A stretch of 35,080 nt of DNA from an uncultured bacterium (GTDB taxonomy: Bacteria; Cloacimonadota; Cloacimonadia; Cloacimonadales; Cloacimonadaceae), in the NCBI GenBank assembly GCA_937960795.1, contig CALGPA010000115.1, positions 1 through 35,080 of the forward strand. Direction: 5' to 3'. The notes under the pieces were generated by a model, which searched no databases, was not told the DNA's origin, and was given only the letters and a program-made list of their open reading frames with translations. Made by a program: the position numbers and the translations under genes. The stretch's first letter is position 1. Every line of letters starts with the position of its first letter. Below, one piece after another: positions 23,217-32,519 of the stretch.

Positions 23217-23990
23217 TCATGGTGCGACGATGAAGATCCGTTCTTCGGATTTTGAGCCCATATTCATCTGGTTGAGATCATCATAATCAAAGTAATCCAC
23301 CCTCCATCTCAATACGTCTCCGGGATTAATAGGATGCTCAGGATCTACTATGACCGGAAACGACATCTGCAGTGGATCATCTTCCAAGCCCAAATACAGA
23401 TCCCCGTGCCATATTAACTGCCTGTGATGATTCCAGACCAATACTCGATAAAATCCCGTCCTGTCGTCTGCCCGATGCCATTGAAAATCAAGATTCTCGA
23501 TATCGACCGTAGCCCCATGATCCGGTCCCACTAAAAATGCTTTTGCAAGAAGGGCATATGAGACTGTGTCCGACACAGAGCTGTTGCCCGCTACATCAAA
23601 GAGCTCTATGAAGTATGAATACCAGACTCTTTCCACGAGAGGTCCTTGATCCAAGTAGCTATGCATATTGGCAGGGATCTGATCAATCTCGATGGGATCG
23701 GGATCAATGTCAGAAAAGCGGAAAATCTTCAAGTGGCTAAGATCGGTATCGATAAATGGCTCCCACATGATGCGCATCTGATCGCCATCGGGAACCGTGT
23801 CTATGCCGTTGTTTTCATCCGTTATTTCCATCCACGCATCATCGATAAAGATGTCCGGATCTCCCGGAGTGCCAAGATGGGGGATCATCGTTGGGCGCAC
23901 CGGGGGAGTATTGTCCACATTTGGACTATCCTCTCCTGAGCATCCAATCAAGATGATCATTGCCAGAGCAAAAAGTGCGAGATATCTCAT
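23217..23990 (-). CDS. Lipoprotein with fibronectin-like repeats, function unknown
   Basis: A 257-residue exported lipoprotein: short signal peptide with lipobox LIGC (C17), then SGEDS, so probably not retained at the inner membrane. Two beta-rich units look like fibronectin type III-like domains (for example DGDQMRIMWEPFIDTDLSHLKIFR and LDFQWHRADDRTGFYRVLVW), often used for binding. It starts 8 bp after the PorV-like gene and closes the C25/PorV cluster, so it may be an outer-membrane accessory of that system (inference). No enzyme motif is visible. Confidence 0.78.
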   Translation of the reverse strand: MRYLALFALAMIILIGCSGEDSPNVDNTPPVRPTMIPHLGTPGDPDIFIDDAWMEITDENNGIDTVPDGDQMRIMWEPFIDTDLSHLKIFRFSDIDPDPIEIDQIPANMHSYLDQGPLVERVWYSYFIELFDVAGNSSVSDTVSYALLAKAFLVGPDHGATVDIENLDFQWHRADDRTGFYRVLVWNHHRQLIWHGDLYLGLEDDPLQMSFPVIVDPEHPINPGDVLRWRVDYFDYDDLNQMNMGSKSEERIFIVAP

Positions 23991-23998
23991 GCTTCCTC

Positions 23999-25009
23999 CT
24001 AAAAGCTGACCCTCAGGCCGAGCCGATTGCTGATGCCGATTGGATTTGTGATCAAGGCATAGTCCAAAAAGACTCCGTACACCTTGAGGCTGGCACCGCA
24101 GCTGAAGTTTTTGTCATAAACGCCCAATCTAAGATTGGCTTTTTCGTCATAATTCCAATCCAAGCCATAGTGACTGGTCCCTTCATAAACATAGTCATAG
24201 TCATATGCCAAGATCAGGCTGCTCTTCAGGGATGGGATGGGTTGGTCCAAAGCAATGCCAAATTTCGTATTAAAGAGCACTTCGTCCTTCATCTCGCTCT
24301 GTGTATCCCAAGTGATGGTCGTTCCTGCCACATCCTGGAAGTTTATCCCGATGTGAAGATCGCCAAAGTCGTCTTGATCAAAGAGCACCGCCATATCTGT
24401 GCGCAGCTTCATGCCCAGATCCAGACCAGTTCCTGATCCGAGATTGTCCATGATCCGTCTTTGGATGAACTTGACGTTGCCGCCCAGACCCAGTTCAAAG
24501 GGAACTTCAAAGAATTGCCAGCCCATGTTGGCGCCAAACTTCAACCTTTTGGAAAAGGCAAACTGATAGAGATCGTCGGTCGATCTAAATGTCCCGTCCG
24601 GAATCCCGGGAAGGTGCAGATTGAGATTGTTGATGCGCTCATCCACGTTTGTCCCGATCAGATATCGTTCATCAAATCTGGGGATGTCATTCACCGTCAG
24701 GCGAGTAACATTAAAGGCTATGGACACATCATTTGGCAGCGGCTGCACGTAGCTCAGATGATCGTAACTGGCAAGATTCCTATACAAGAATGCATGCATC
24801 AAAGAGATCTCAGATTCGCGGATCTGGGAGAGACCGCCGCTATTCCAATAGATGGCGGAGCCATCGTCTGCCAAAGCGGCAAAAGCTCCTCCCATTCCCA
24901 AAGCTCGAACCCCTGCGCCGATCATCATAAAGTCTCCGGCATATCTCCCGGCGTGCGCAAAGCTTACGAGCGCAGAAATCATCAGACATATGAGGATAAT
25001 CTTTTTCAT
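23999..25009 (-). CDS. PorV/PorQ-family outer-membrane barrel protein
   Basis: A 336-residue protein with a signal peptide cut after about residue 20 (VSFAHA). The start of the mature part, GAGVRALGMGGAFAALADD then GSAIYWNSGGL, is the hallmark of PorV/PorQ/UPF0164-type barrels related to FadL. The rest alternates polar and hydrophobic residues and ends in an aromatic terminus (NRLGLRVSF), as for outer-membrane barrels. In type IX secretion PorV carries cargo to the PorU attachment enzyme and the two genes are adjacent; the same order is found here, 13 bp after the C25 gene. PorQ-like or transport roles remain possible. Confidence 0.85.
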   Translation of the reverse strand: MKKIILICLMISALVSFAHAGRYAGDFMMIGAGVRALGMGGAFAALADDGSAIYWNSGGLSQIRESEISLMHAFLYRNLASYDHLSYVQPLPNDVSIAFNVTRLTVNDIPRFDERYLIGTNVDERINNLNLHLPGIPDGTFRSTDDLYQFAFSKRLKFGANMGWQFFEVPFELGLGGNVKFIQRRIMDNLGSGTGLDLGMKLRTDMAVLFDQDDFGDLHIGINFQDVAGTTITWDTQSEMKDEVLFNTKFGIALDQPIPSLKSSLILAYDYDYVYEGTSHYGLDWNYDEKANLRLGVYDKNFSCGASLKVYGVFLDYALITNPIGISNRLGLRVSF

Positions 25010-25022
25010 CTTCTCCTCCTCC

Positions 25023-28000
25023 CTATCTCAAGATCGCCATTTTCATGGTTTTCTCAATCTTCTTGCCGCCCTTTCGCGCAACAACTTTGTAGAAATATGT
25101 GCCGTTTGCCAGAGTATAGCCCTGCTCATCCGTGCAATCCCACGCATAGACAGTGCGAGGATACTCATGATATCCTACTCCTGTGGGGAGATTGCGGAAG
25201 GTCCTGACCAAACGACCACTAATGGTATAGACTTTTATCGTGACCTCATCGGCAGTATCGGTGAGGATGTAGGTAAATCTCGTGCGTCCATCATTTCTGG
25301 GATCTTGGGCGTGTCCCACAACCGGATTGGGGTAATTTGCAATATTGACTATATCAAAGCGGTCGTTTACGATAAACTGTATCTCCCGTGTCATGAAGTT
25401 CCCGTTTAGATCTCTGCAGTCCACTTTGAGCTCGTGATTGCCTCGTCCGAGCGCCAGCTGATATTTGATGGGTACACGGTTTATGTTTTCCCGATTGATG
25501 GATATCACATAGTCCGCCTGAGGCACTTCTACCCCATTTAGAAAAAGCTTGATGGAGTCATCAATGACATCGATTCCGTTTGCATCGCTTAAAAGCAGCG
25601 AGATGATGCCATTGCCTGCCACATAGCCCCCAACGGTGAATTCCTGATCTTCGACATTCACGTCCACCGATGGCAGTCTGTTATCAGCATTGTTAAAAAC
25701 GCTGAAGATCCCCTCGCGGTTAACTTCAAAACTCACAGTGTTATCTGCCACAGAAATGTGTCCGCCATGCAAGACCCATTTGTCATATTCGCTGTTATAA
25801 CGATAGATCTTGTAGTTTGGCTGAGCCTTTTGCTCTTTAGCATCAGGAGCCGGCGGCAGATAGCTAAAGCTCAGCTCGATTCGCCTAGCTCCCTCAAAAA
25901 ATCCCAGTGAGTCCACCAAGCTGCTGTCCAAGATCCTGATTTCATATGGCACTGAGATCTGATTCTCGCTGCCGGGATCAGGATTTTGCAAAGCTGTCGG
26001 CAATACATCGGGTTGATTGTTCGGCAGGATCTGAGCCAAGCTGTTGACCGAGACCCCAAGATTCCCGCTCGCGACAAATCCCGGAGGGAAGATGCACTCC
26101 AGATTACCATCAATGCTGCTGACTGTGCCGCCGGCAGCGTCGATGCTATGATAGTTCATCGGCAGATCTAGCGAGATATAGTTGTTTGTATTCACAAAGA
26201 AATCCCACTCCGCAAATGCTGCCATCACGTTCACGCGCGCCTGCAAAGTATAATATCCCGGGGGGATACCTGATATGTCGATGCTATCCCATCGCTCTTC
26301 ATTTACTTCCAATGGTTCAAAATCCTGAGTGGAAAACTGGGTGTAGCCCAGCTCCCCTTTATGCCGATAATACAGACGCAAGTCCGTCATTATCGATGCC
26401 GCATTCCCTACATTGGTGGATTTTATATCGAGTTGTAAAGTGGTATTTCCCGGATCTAAAACTATGTCTGTCAAGACCAGATCGGGACCCGCAATCTGCA
26501 GAAATTCCAAAGCTGACTCATAGCGATTGTCCTCACTATCCACCATGATGTATTTGAAAAACAACTCTTTGGCAGTGCCATACCGGCCGAGGCTTTGCGT
26601 CGTGATCCAGACATTTTCCTCTTCGGAAAGCTCCATGGGTAGATCCACCCAATTAATAATCCATTGTCCTTGGCTGAGTAGGCTATCGGTTCGCACAGTA
26701 CAATAGATATCCACGATGGGATTGGGACTGAAGATCTCTGCCTTAAACAGGGTCGAATCAAGATATGACGGCTGTTGAGGGACAAAGTCCAAATGACTGA
26801 TCGCCGGACGACCCACTGCATAAGCCGCGCGCCCCACATATTCTTTTTGGGGAGAATAGCCTGCCACCAAGATCTTGTTTGTATAACTACCTTGATTGGC
26901 AGGGATGCTGTATTCTGCCGAAAACTCACCATTGATCACCGGCAAGTCATAGGGGACATTGACGACTTTCTCGTTTTTGTTCATGATATACAAACGCGCC
27001 GCTGATACATCTTGCGGGAAGCTTGCCTGAACTTGAAGCACTTCTCCCTCGGATGGATTGGGATTGACTGCTGCAACTTCTTGATTGTCAATCGGTCTGT
27101 TAAAGCGAATCAGAGGATCGCCAATATACGCCGCCCCATCGGTGAGAGCATATCTGGCAGCCGGAGAATCCGTTGTGGTAAAAAACCTTGCCAGAGTAAA
27201 GACATGTGCTTCGCCAAGTGTGGGGAAATCATGCTGAAATGCTGCCTCGCCAAATGCCAAGCCCCAGTCCTCATCCTGCAAAAGATATCCCAAGCCGGTA
27301 AAGCCCAATGCCGCGATGGCACCCTTGTTTGGAGTGTTCACCAAGGCTTCTGAGATGGAATTGGCACCGTTTGTGTCAAAGGCAGACGCGTAGCATGCCA
27401 AAGACAAAAAGACCGGATAGGCTTGATTGTTTAGTGTAGCCACATCATTGAAGTTAAAGAGGTTATAATCCGCCCAGACCCTTCCGCCACCATGCCCCAT
27501 AAACTGAACAAACTGTGTGCCGCTATTGATTGCGTCCTTGAGGTTGAAGGTTCCGCCAAAATAATCGCTGCTCACGGTCTGAGTCGAGGTATAGACTCTG
27601 CTGACGCGATAGGATTTTGGCACGACCTTTCGTCTGATGCGCTCGGATTGCTGCGAAAAGATGTCATGGGAATCGTCAATCTTGCCACCGGCTGTGAAGG
27701 TGAGATGGCTGTTCCAAAGGCGATTGGTGAGCAGGTTTTCCCGATACTGGATTGCCTTAGCCGCGTAATCCAAGATTTGATCTTCTCGCCAGACATTGAG
27801 TCTTGCAATCACGATATCCGGGATGGTGTCATCTCCCACTATGCAGGCATACCAATTGTCACTGGCGGTCGCGCCATGCTTGTTAGTCCAAGTTTTGCGC
27901 ACGGGGATCTTGTTGTAGATCCTGCTGGAGCTGTTATCTCTGGTGTCAGCTACTCCTTCACCCAAGAGAATCACGTGAGAAAGGCTTGGCGTGCCCCAGT

Positions 28001-30041
28001 TGTTATAGGCATATCGCAAGAAATCCTTGATGGATTCTGCCGATACAATGCCATGATTGAACTCATCATATATATCCTGAACATCCACTATTTTGACGCT
28101 ATGTTCTTCTGATTGCCAAAGATCGACCAGCTGCATTGTGCCTTCTGCTTCCATAAACTCATATGGAGAGATCACCACCACATTTGCTGCGTGCATGGGA
28201 TTTCTTAGATCAGAAGGGATGTTCAAGCGAAAAGCTTTGGGTCGCTTCTTTGAAGACTCTTCCACGGCATAATAGCGCACTGCTTGTGATGACACACTAT
28301 CTTGCATGCTCACTGTCCAGGGAGCTCCGCCATCCACGCTAAAGGGCTCGATCTGCAAATTGCTAAACACACTAGAGCCGATCTTGTAGACCGAGACATT
28401 GGGAGATGAAAAGCCTTCTAGCTCAAACTGATATAAGCCATTGGGGCGATCCGACGGCTTGCTAAACTTCATATAGTCTCTGCTTGTGCGATATTGACGC
28501 CAATAGGTCAGCTGAATGTAGTCAAGCAAAACTTGCTCCCTATCTCCGGATACGGTGTTACCCGGGAGGCTGATATAGACTTGGTTTGTCCCATGCCTCA
28601 AAAACGTATTGATGATCGGGGCTCGGTTTTCAAAAATCTTCTCGGTCTGCCCGACCCAAGTGTGGCTGTTGACCATGGCTTCATTGAGCCTGATGGTGGC
28701 CTCATGATCAAATTGCCCTTGTTGGATGCCGTCAAAATAGCTAAGACCATGCAGAGCGATCTTAGCCTCTGTTGTCCGGATCCGACTGTCAATGGGATAT
28801 TCCAGCTCTATCGGCACGATTTCCAGATTTGGAGCCGTAATCCTGCGCCAAAACCAGACGTCTTCCTTGTAAAACTTAGGATCAAAGTTTGTCCATCCCC
28901 GCCCAAGCTTATCGCTTACCAATTGCTGTTCAAAGTGAACCGTCTCCTGATAGGCATCTGCCAGATAATACTGCAAAGGATTGCTATTGATCAGGCCGCC
29001 ATTTTCCACAACCATGCGAGCGCCATAGCCATCTACCAGCCTCAGAGTGTAGACATTCTCCGACGTAAAGTCATCATAATAGCCCGTATCCCCATAATGC
29101 CGATCTCCAAAAAATTCAAAGTAGTCATGACGATCAAAGCTGCCATCATTCTCGCCTACAAAATGAATGGGGATCTGTCCATATTCATCCCTGAGTTCCA
29201 ATCTTCTGGGGTCCACCGTGTCGATATCCCAGCTCATATCCATGCCCAAAGAATCGGTCATCTCTGTGATCAGATCCTTCAGATCTTGATAGCCCACCTG
29301 ATAGATGCCTTCCGCATCCACGATGATTTGAATCTCGGAGATAAGGTTCAGGGATTTTTCTGGGGGCTGATAATCTGAAGATCTTTGTCTTTGTTTCCGC
29401 CAAGATTTTGAACTGGCATTGTTGATAAAAAAGGCATCCGCAGCCTGATCTATGACATTACTGCTTAGCATCCAATCCGGATTTGAGCTCTTGCTTCCCG
29501 CCAAGCTCACCGCGATCTCAAGAGCGTCATGCACCACTATCTCTTGATTCCCGGCAGCGTATTGGAAGGGATAGATCCTAAGAGTGACAAATCTCCGATC
29601 CCCCACAAAAGCGGGCTCAGACAGATCCATGATGGATGCCGGATGGAGATCTTTCCGGCTATAGGCAGCAAAGTCTCTTTTGTGATGATAGATCTGCTCG
29701 CCATCCACAAGATCCATAGTCGGCACAGGCCCGAGATTGATCCCCCCGATTCGCGACTGATTGGAGCTTTGGATCACTGCTGAAGCATGACCATCGATGG
29801 GGATAGCAATTGGCACAGAAAAGACCCTGATCTGAGGAAAGCCTTCCTCAGAGCTGTAGGAACCTTCATCCATGATGATCCTATCATAGTCCCTGCCTTC
29901 AAACTGATACTTTTCTATCTGATACTCAGGCATTTCAAATCTTAGGATCAGCATATCAGCAGTTTCACTGACCAAGCTGATGGGATTTGCCAAGCCCAAT
30001 ATGGGCAGAACTAATAGTATGACAGCGAGATATCTTTTCAT
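25023..30041 (-). CDS. Gingipain-like (C25) surface peptidase, PorU-like candidate
   Basis: A huge secreted protein of about 1672 residues. The ATG at 30041 (GGGAG five bases upstream) gives a good signal peptide (MKRYLAVILLVLPILGLA); the frame upstream to 30167 lies in purD. An N-terminal prodomain-like region is followed by a peptidase C25 core with the catalytic pair H850 (MGHGGGRVW) and C883 (LSLACYASAFD). Several Ig-like domains come next, and a C-terminal domain (about 1565-1672) beginning YPNPV and ending in FlgD-like Ig fold text (TIKVYTISGRLVRT, ANGTYFYKVVA), as in type IX cargo. Gene order C25-PorV resembles porU-porV. It could instead be a plain secreted protease. Confidence 0.9.
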   Translation of the reverse strand: MKRYLAVILLVLPILGLANPISLVSETADMLILRFEMPEYQIEKYQFEGRDYDRIIMDEGSYSSEEGFPQIRVFSVPIAIPIDGHASAVIQSSNQSRIGGINLGPVPTMDLVDGEQIYHHKRDFAAYSRKDLHPASIMDLSEPAFVGDRRFVTLRIYPFQYAAGNQEIVVHDALEIAVSLAGSKSSNPDWMLSSNVIDQAADAFFINNASSKSWRKQRQRSSDYQPPEKSLNLISEIQIIVDAEGIYQVGYQDLKDLITEMTDSLGMDMSWDIDTVDPRRLELRDEYGQIPIHFVGENDGSFDRHDYFEFFGDRHYGDTGYYDDFTSENVYTLRLVDGYGARMVVENGGLINSNPLQYYLADAYQETVHFEQQLVSDKLGRGWTNFDPKFYKEDVWFWRRITAPNLEIVPIELEYPIDSRIRTTEAKIALHGLSYFDGIQQGQFDHEATIRLNEAMVNSHTWVGQTEKIFENRAPIINTFLRHGTNQVYISLPGNTVSGDREQVLLDYIQLTYWRQYRTSRDYMKFSKPSDRPNGLYQFELEGFSSPNVSVYKIGSSVFSNLQIEPFSVDGGAPWTVSMQDSVSSQAVRYYAVEESSKKRPKAFRLNIPSDLRNPMHAANVVVISPYEFMEAEGTMQLVDLWQSEEHSVKIVDVQDIYDEFNHGIVSAESIKDFLRYAYNNWGTPSLSHVILLGEGVADTRDNSSSRIYNKIPVRKTWTNKHGATASDNWYACIVGDDTIPDIVIARLNVWREDQILDYAAKAIQYRENLLTNRLWNSHLTFTAGGKIDDSHDIFSQQSERIRRKVVPKSYRVSRVYTSTQTVSSDYFGGTFNLKDAINSGTQFVQFMGHGGGRVWADYNLFNFNDVATLNNQAYPVFLSLACYASAFDTNGANSISEALVNTPNKGAIAALGFTGLGYLLQDEDWGLAFGEAAFQHDFPTLGEAHVFTLARFFTTTDSPAARYALTDGAAYIGDPLIRFNRPIDNQEVAAVNPNPSEGEVLQVQASFPQDVSAARLYIMNKNEKVVNVPYDLPVINGEFSAEYSIPANQGSYTNKILVAGYSPQKEYVGRAAYAVGRPAISHLDFVPQQPSYLDSTLFKAEIFSPNPIVDIYCTVRTDSLLSQGQWIINWVDLPMELSEEENVWITTQSLGRYGTAKELFFKYIMVDSEDNRYESALEFLQIAGPDLVLTDIVLDPGNTTLQLDIKSTNVGNAASIMTDLRLYYRHKGELGYTQFSTQDFEPLEVNEERWDSIDISGIPPGYYTLQARVNVMAAFAEWDFFVNTNNYISLDLPMNYHSIDAAGGTVSSIDGNLECIFPPGFVASGNLGVSVNSLAQILPNNQPDVLPTALQNPDPGSENQISVPYEIRILDSSLVDSLGFFEGARRIELSFSYLPPAPDAKEQKAQPNYKIYRYNSEYDKWVLHGGHISVADNTVSFEVNREGIFSVFNNADNRLPSVDVNVEDQEFTVGGYVAGNGIISLLLSDANGIDVIDDSIKLFLNGVEVPQADYVISINRENINRVPIKYQLALGRGNHELKVDCRDLNGNFMTREIQFIVNDRFDIVNIANYPNPVVGHAQDPRNDGRTRFTYILTDTADEVTIKVYTISGRLVRTFRNLPTGVGYHEYPRTVYAWDCTDEQGYTLANGTYFYKVVARKGGKKIEKTMKMAILR

Positions 30042-30051
30042 CACGACTCCC

Positions 30052-31293
30052 TTAGAACAACTGATTGTTTCTTTGACCGATGTCTCTTCGATACACCTTA
30101 TCCGGGAAATCGATTGCATCCATATCCCGATAGACAGCCTCTCTGGCTTCTCTTGCACTTTCAGCAACTTTCACGAGCGCCAAGACACGCCCGCCTGAGC
30201 TTTGCAAGCCGGATTCGCCTTCGCAAACTCCCGCATAAATAACATTGGATTCGATATCTGGAACACTGATTGGGATCCCTTTGGGATAAGAGCCCGGATA
30301 GCCAGGAGCTGCGGCGACGACTGCAATGGCATGCGCGCTTTTCCAACTGAGCTTTTGATTTCTGATCTTGTGATCAATGATAGCACTACAAAGCTCCACA
30401 AAGTCCGTCTCCATAAGTGGCAAAACCACCTGTGTCTCAGGATCTCCAAAACGGCAATTGAACTCAATAACTTTGGGTCCTTCGGGAGTGATCATGAGTC
30501 CCAAATACAAGACTCCTTCATATGGGATGCCTTCATCGCGCATTGCCCTTAGCACCGGCCTCAGGATCTCACCCTCGATGTTCTTGCGATATGCCTCGGC
30601 TTCCGGAATCGGGCAGATTGCCCCCATCCCGCCGGTGTTTGGCCCTTTGTCACCATCATAGAGCTGCTTATGGTCCTGTGAAAACAGCGATGTCACAAAA
30701 TCCGTCCCATCACAAAAAGCAAAGAGCGAAGTCTCCCACCCGGTCAAAAATTCTTCCACCAAGATGCCATTCCGTCCCGCTTCTTGACCAAAGAGTTCTA
30801 CCGATGCCCTTACCAGATCAGATTCATCTTCACAGATGATCACCCCTTTGCCTGCCGCAAGTCCATCAGCCTTCAGCACGATCGGAAAGCTAAAATCCTG
30901 CATGCATTGATCCAGCTCCACTGCGCTCTGGACAAATCTATAGTTTGCCGTCGGCACCTCATATTTTTGCATGATGCGCTTCGCAAAGGCTTTGGATGTT
31001 TCCAGCTGAGCAGCCGCTTGAGACGGCGCTAGGACTCTTATATCATGCTCTCTCAAAAAGTCCGACAAACCCTCAAAGATGGGCTGTTCAGGCCCGACAA
31101 AGACCATTCCGATACCCTCTGCTTTTACATAGTCCAAAATCTGTCTCCGATCAGCTAATGCGACACACTCATATTCCTTTGCTATTCCGGCATTCCCGGG
31201 GCTAACTACGATCTTGGAGCATTGGGGACTGCGCTCAAAAGCTTCCGCAATCGCATGCTCCCTTCCTCCGCTTCCAATGATGAGTATCTTCAT
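30052..31293 (-). CDS. purD: Phosphoribosylamine-glycine ligase
   Basis: A 413-residue ATP-grasp enzyme making glycinamide ribonucleotide in purine synthesis. It opens MKILIIGSGGREHAI and contains FVGPEQP, the ATP-grasp stretch VLKADGLAAGKGVIIC, GDKGPNTGGMGAI and EFNCRFGDPETQ. It overlaps cinA by 4 bp and is followed after 10 bp by the C25 peptidase gene, so the surface-protein genes may be read through from housekeeping genes. It uses PRPP made by prs in the neighbouring operon. Confidence 0.98.
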   Translation of the reverse strand: MKILIIGSGGREHAIAEAFERSPQCSKIVVSPGNAGIAKEYECVALADRRQILDYVKAEGIGMVFVGPEQPIFEGLSDFLREHDIRVLAPSQAAAQLETSKAFAKRIMQKYEVPTANYRFVQSAVELDQCMQDFSFPIVLKADGLAAGKGVIICEDESDLVRASVELFGQEAGRNGILVEEFLTGWETSLFAFCDGTDFVTSLFSQDHKQLYDGDKGPNTGGMGAICPIPEAEAYRKNIEGEILRPVLRAMRDEGIPYEGVLYLGLMITPEGPKVIEFNCRFGDPETQVVLPLMETDFVELCSAIIDHKIRNQKLSWKSAHAIAVVAAAPGYPGSYPKGIPISVPDIESNVIYAGVCEGESGLQSSGGRVLALVKVAESAREAREAVYRDMDAIDFPDKVYRRDIGQRNNQLF

Positions 31294-32516
31294 ATCTCTT
31301 TTCCTTGTAACAATTTAATAAGTAACAGCATGGCAGATTCAGCTGATTTGTGACGTATGCCTGCCCGATCTCCAAAGAGTAGGAGTTTCTTGTGAAAGAC
31401 TCTGTCTTTGATGCAAAAAGCCATATGAACTGTTCCGACCGGCTTCTTTTTGCTTCCGCCATCGGGACCGGCAATCCCCGTAATCGAGATCGCCACATCG
31501 CTGTGACACAGATCCCGGACGCCTTTTGCCATAGCAATCGCTGTCGCTTCGCTCACGGCTGAATTCTCTTGAAGATCTTCTACCTTCAAAAGCTCTTCTT
31601 TGAGACTATTTGCATAGGATACCACTCCTCCCAAAAGACTCTTTGAAGCCCCGGGAACTTCTGCCAGATAGGCTTGCATGAGCCCGGCAGTGCAGGATTC
31701 TGCCGCAGCCAAGCTAAGATTTTGGGACTGAAGAAGGTCAAGAAGCACCGACGCCGGGCTATCGGCATCCACTCCCCAGATGTATTCTCCGGCTCTATCC
31801 ATCAGGATAGATTCCGCGTGGGCAAGCGCTTTGCTGTCGGAGCTGATCAACCTGAGATCCACCCTCCCGCTCTGGGGGAGCCATGCCAGATCCACTTCCC
31901 TGGGTAGATCGTTCTTATGGATGATCTCCGCCAAGGCTGATTCTGCGATGCCAAAGCTATGCAAGGTGCGTTGATTAATGCCTCTTAGGTCAGCAAATTC
32001 TCTCCCCAGCCGTGGGGCTATGTGTTTGTTATAGACATGCTTCATCTCGATGGGAACGCCTTGCAAGGCAAAGAAGATCTTGCTTGAATCGCGAAAACAT
32101 AAGCCGGGCGCGGTTCCCATCTCATTGTTCAAAACCTCAAATCCGCGTGGGACCATAGCTTGATTTCGATTGATCTCAGCGATCTTCATGCCCCTTTGGG
32201 AAAAGCTCTTTTGGATCTCCCCCCAAATCTCAGGATCAAAATCCAGCTCTTTGCCAAAGAAGTCTGCGATAGCGCTTTTAGTGACATCATCTTCGGTCGG
32301 GCCCAAGCCCCCGGTGGAGATCACCAGATCATATCTCTCCCAAGATCTTTTTAGAGCAGATTCGATTTCTGCCTTCTCGTCCTTGACAGTCAGAGCTTCG
32401 CGGACATCTATGCCCACCCTGGTAAGCTCATTTCCCAGCCACGCGAGATTGCTATTGAGCGTCCTGCCCAAGAGAATCTCATTGCCGATAGTAATAATGC
32501 CCGCTCTTACACTCAT
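31290..32516 (-). CDS. cinA: CinA: nicotinamide-nucleotide amidase / pyrophosphatase-like
   Basis: A 408-residue full-length CinA. The N-terminal MoCF-biosynthesis-like domain begins AGIITIGNEILLGRTLNSN and has STGGLGPTEDDVT. The C-terminal NMN-deamidase domain has LAAAESCTAGL, GGVVSYANSLKEELL and ISITGIAGPDGGSKKKPVGTV. The family recycles NMN and cleans up ADP-ribose in the NAD salvage pathway. It starts 3 bp after the proS stop and overlaps purD by 4 bp. Confidence 0.96.
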   Translation of the reverse strand: MSVRAGIITIGNEILLGRTLNSNLAWLGNELTRVGIDVREALTVKDEKAEIESALKRSWERYDLVISTGGLGPTEDDVTKSAIADFFGKELDFDPEIWGEIQKSFSQRGMKIAEINRNQAMVPRGFEVLNNEMGTAPGLCFRDSSKIFFALQGVPIEMKHVYNKHIAPRLGREFADLRGINQRTLHSFGIAESALAEIIHKNDLPREVDLAWLPQSGRVDLRLISSDSKALAHAESILMDRAGEYIWGVDADSPASVLLDLLQSQNLSLAAAESCTAGLMQAYLAEVPGASKSLLGGVVSYANSLKEELLKVEDLQENSAVSEATAIAMAKGVRDLCHSDVAISITGIAGPDGGSKKKPVGTVHMAFCIKDRVFHKKLLLFGDRAGIRHKSAESAMLLLIKLLQGKEI

Positions 32517-32519
32517 GGA

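Noticed and set aside
23960..25207. Plus-strand open frames opposite the PorV-like gene and the 3' end of the C25 gene
   Set aside because: Antisense to well-supported genes; composition looks like a mirrored coding frame and no start signal is present.
28494..29378. Plus-strand open frame of 294 codons inside the C25 peptidase gene
   Set aside because: Fully antisense to a gene with catalytic motifs and a signal peptide; no ribosome site and no family resemblance. It is a codon-usage shadow.
30042..30167. Upstream extension of the C25 peptidase gene
   Set aside because: Lies within purD; the ATG at 30041 has a ribosome site and begins a proper signal peptide.
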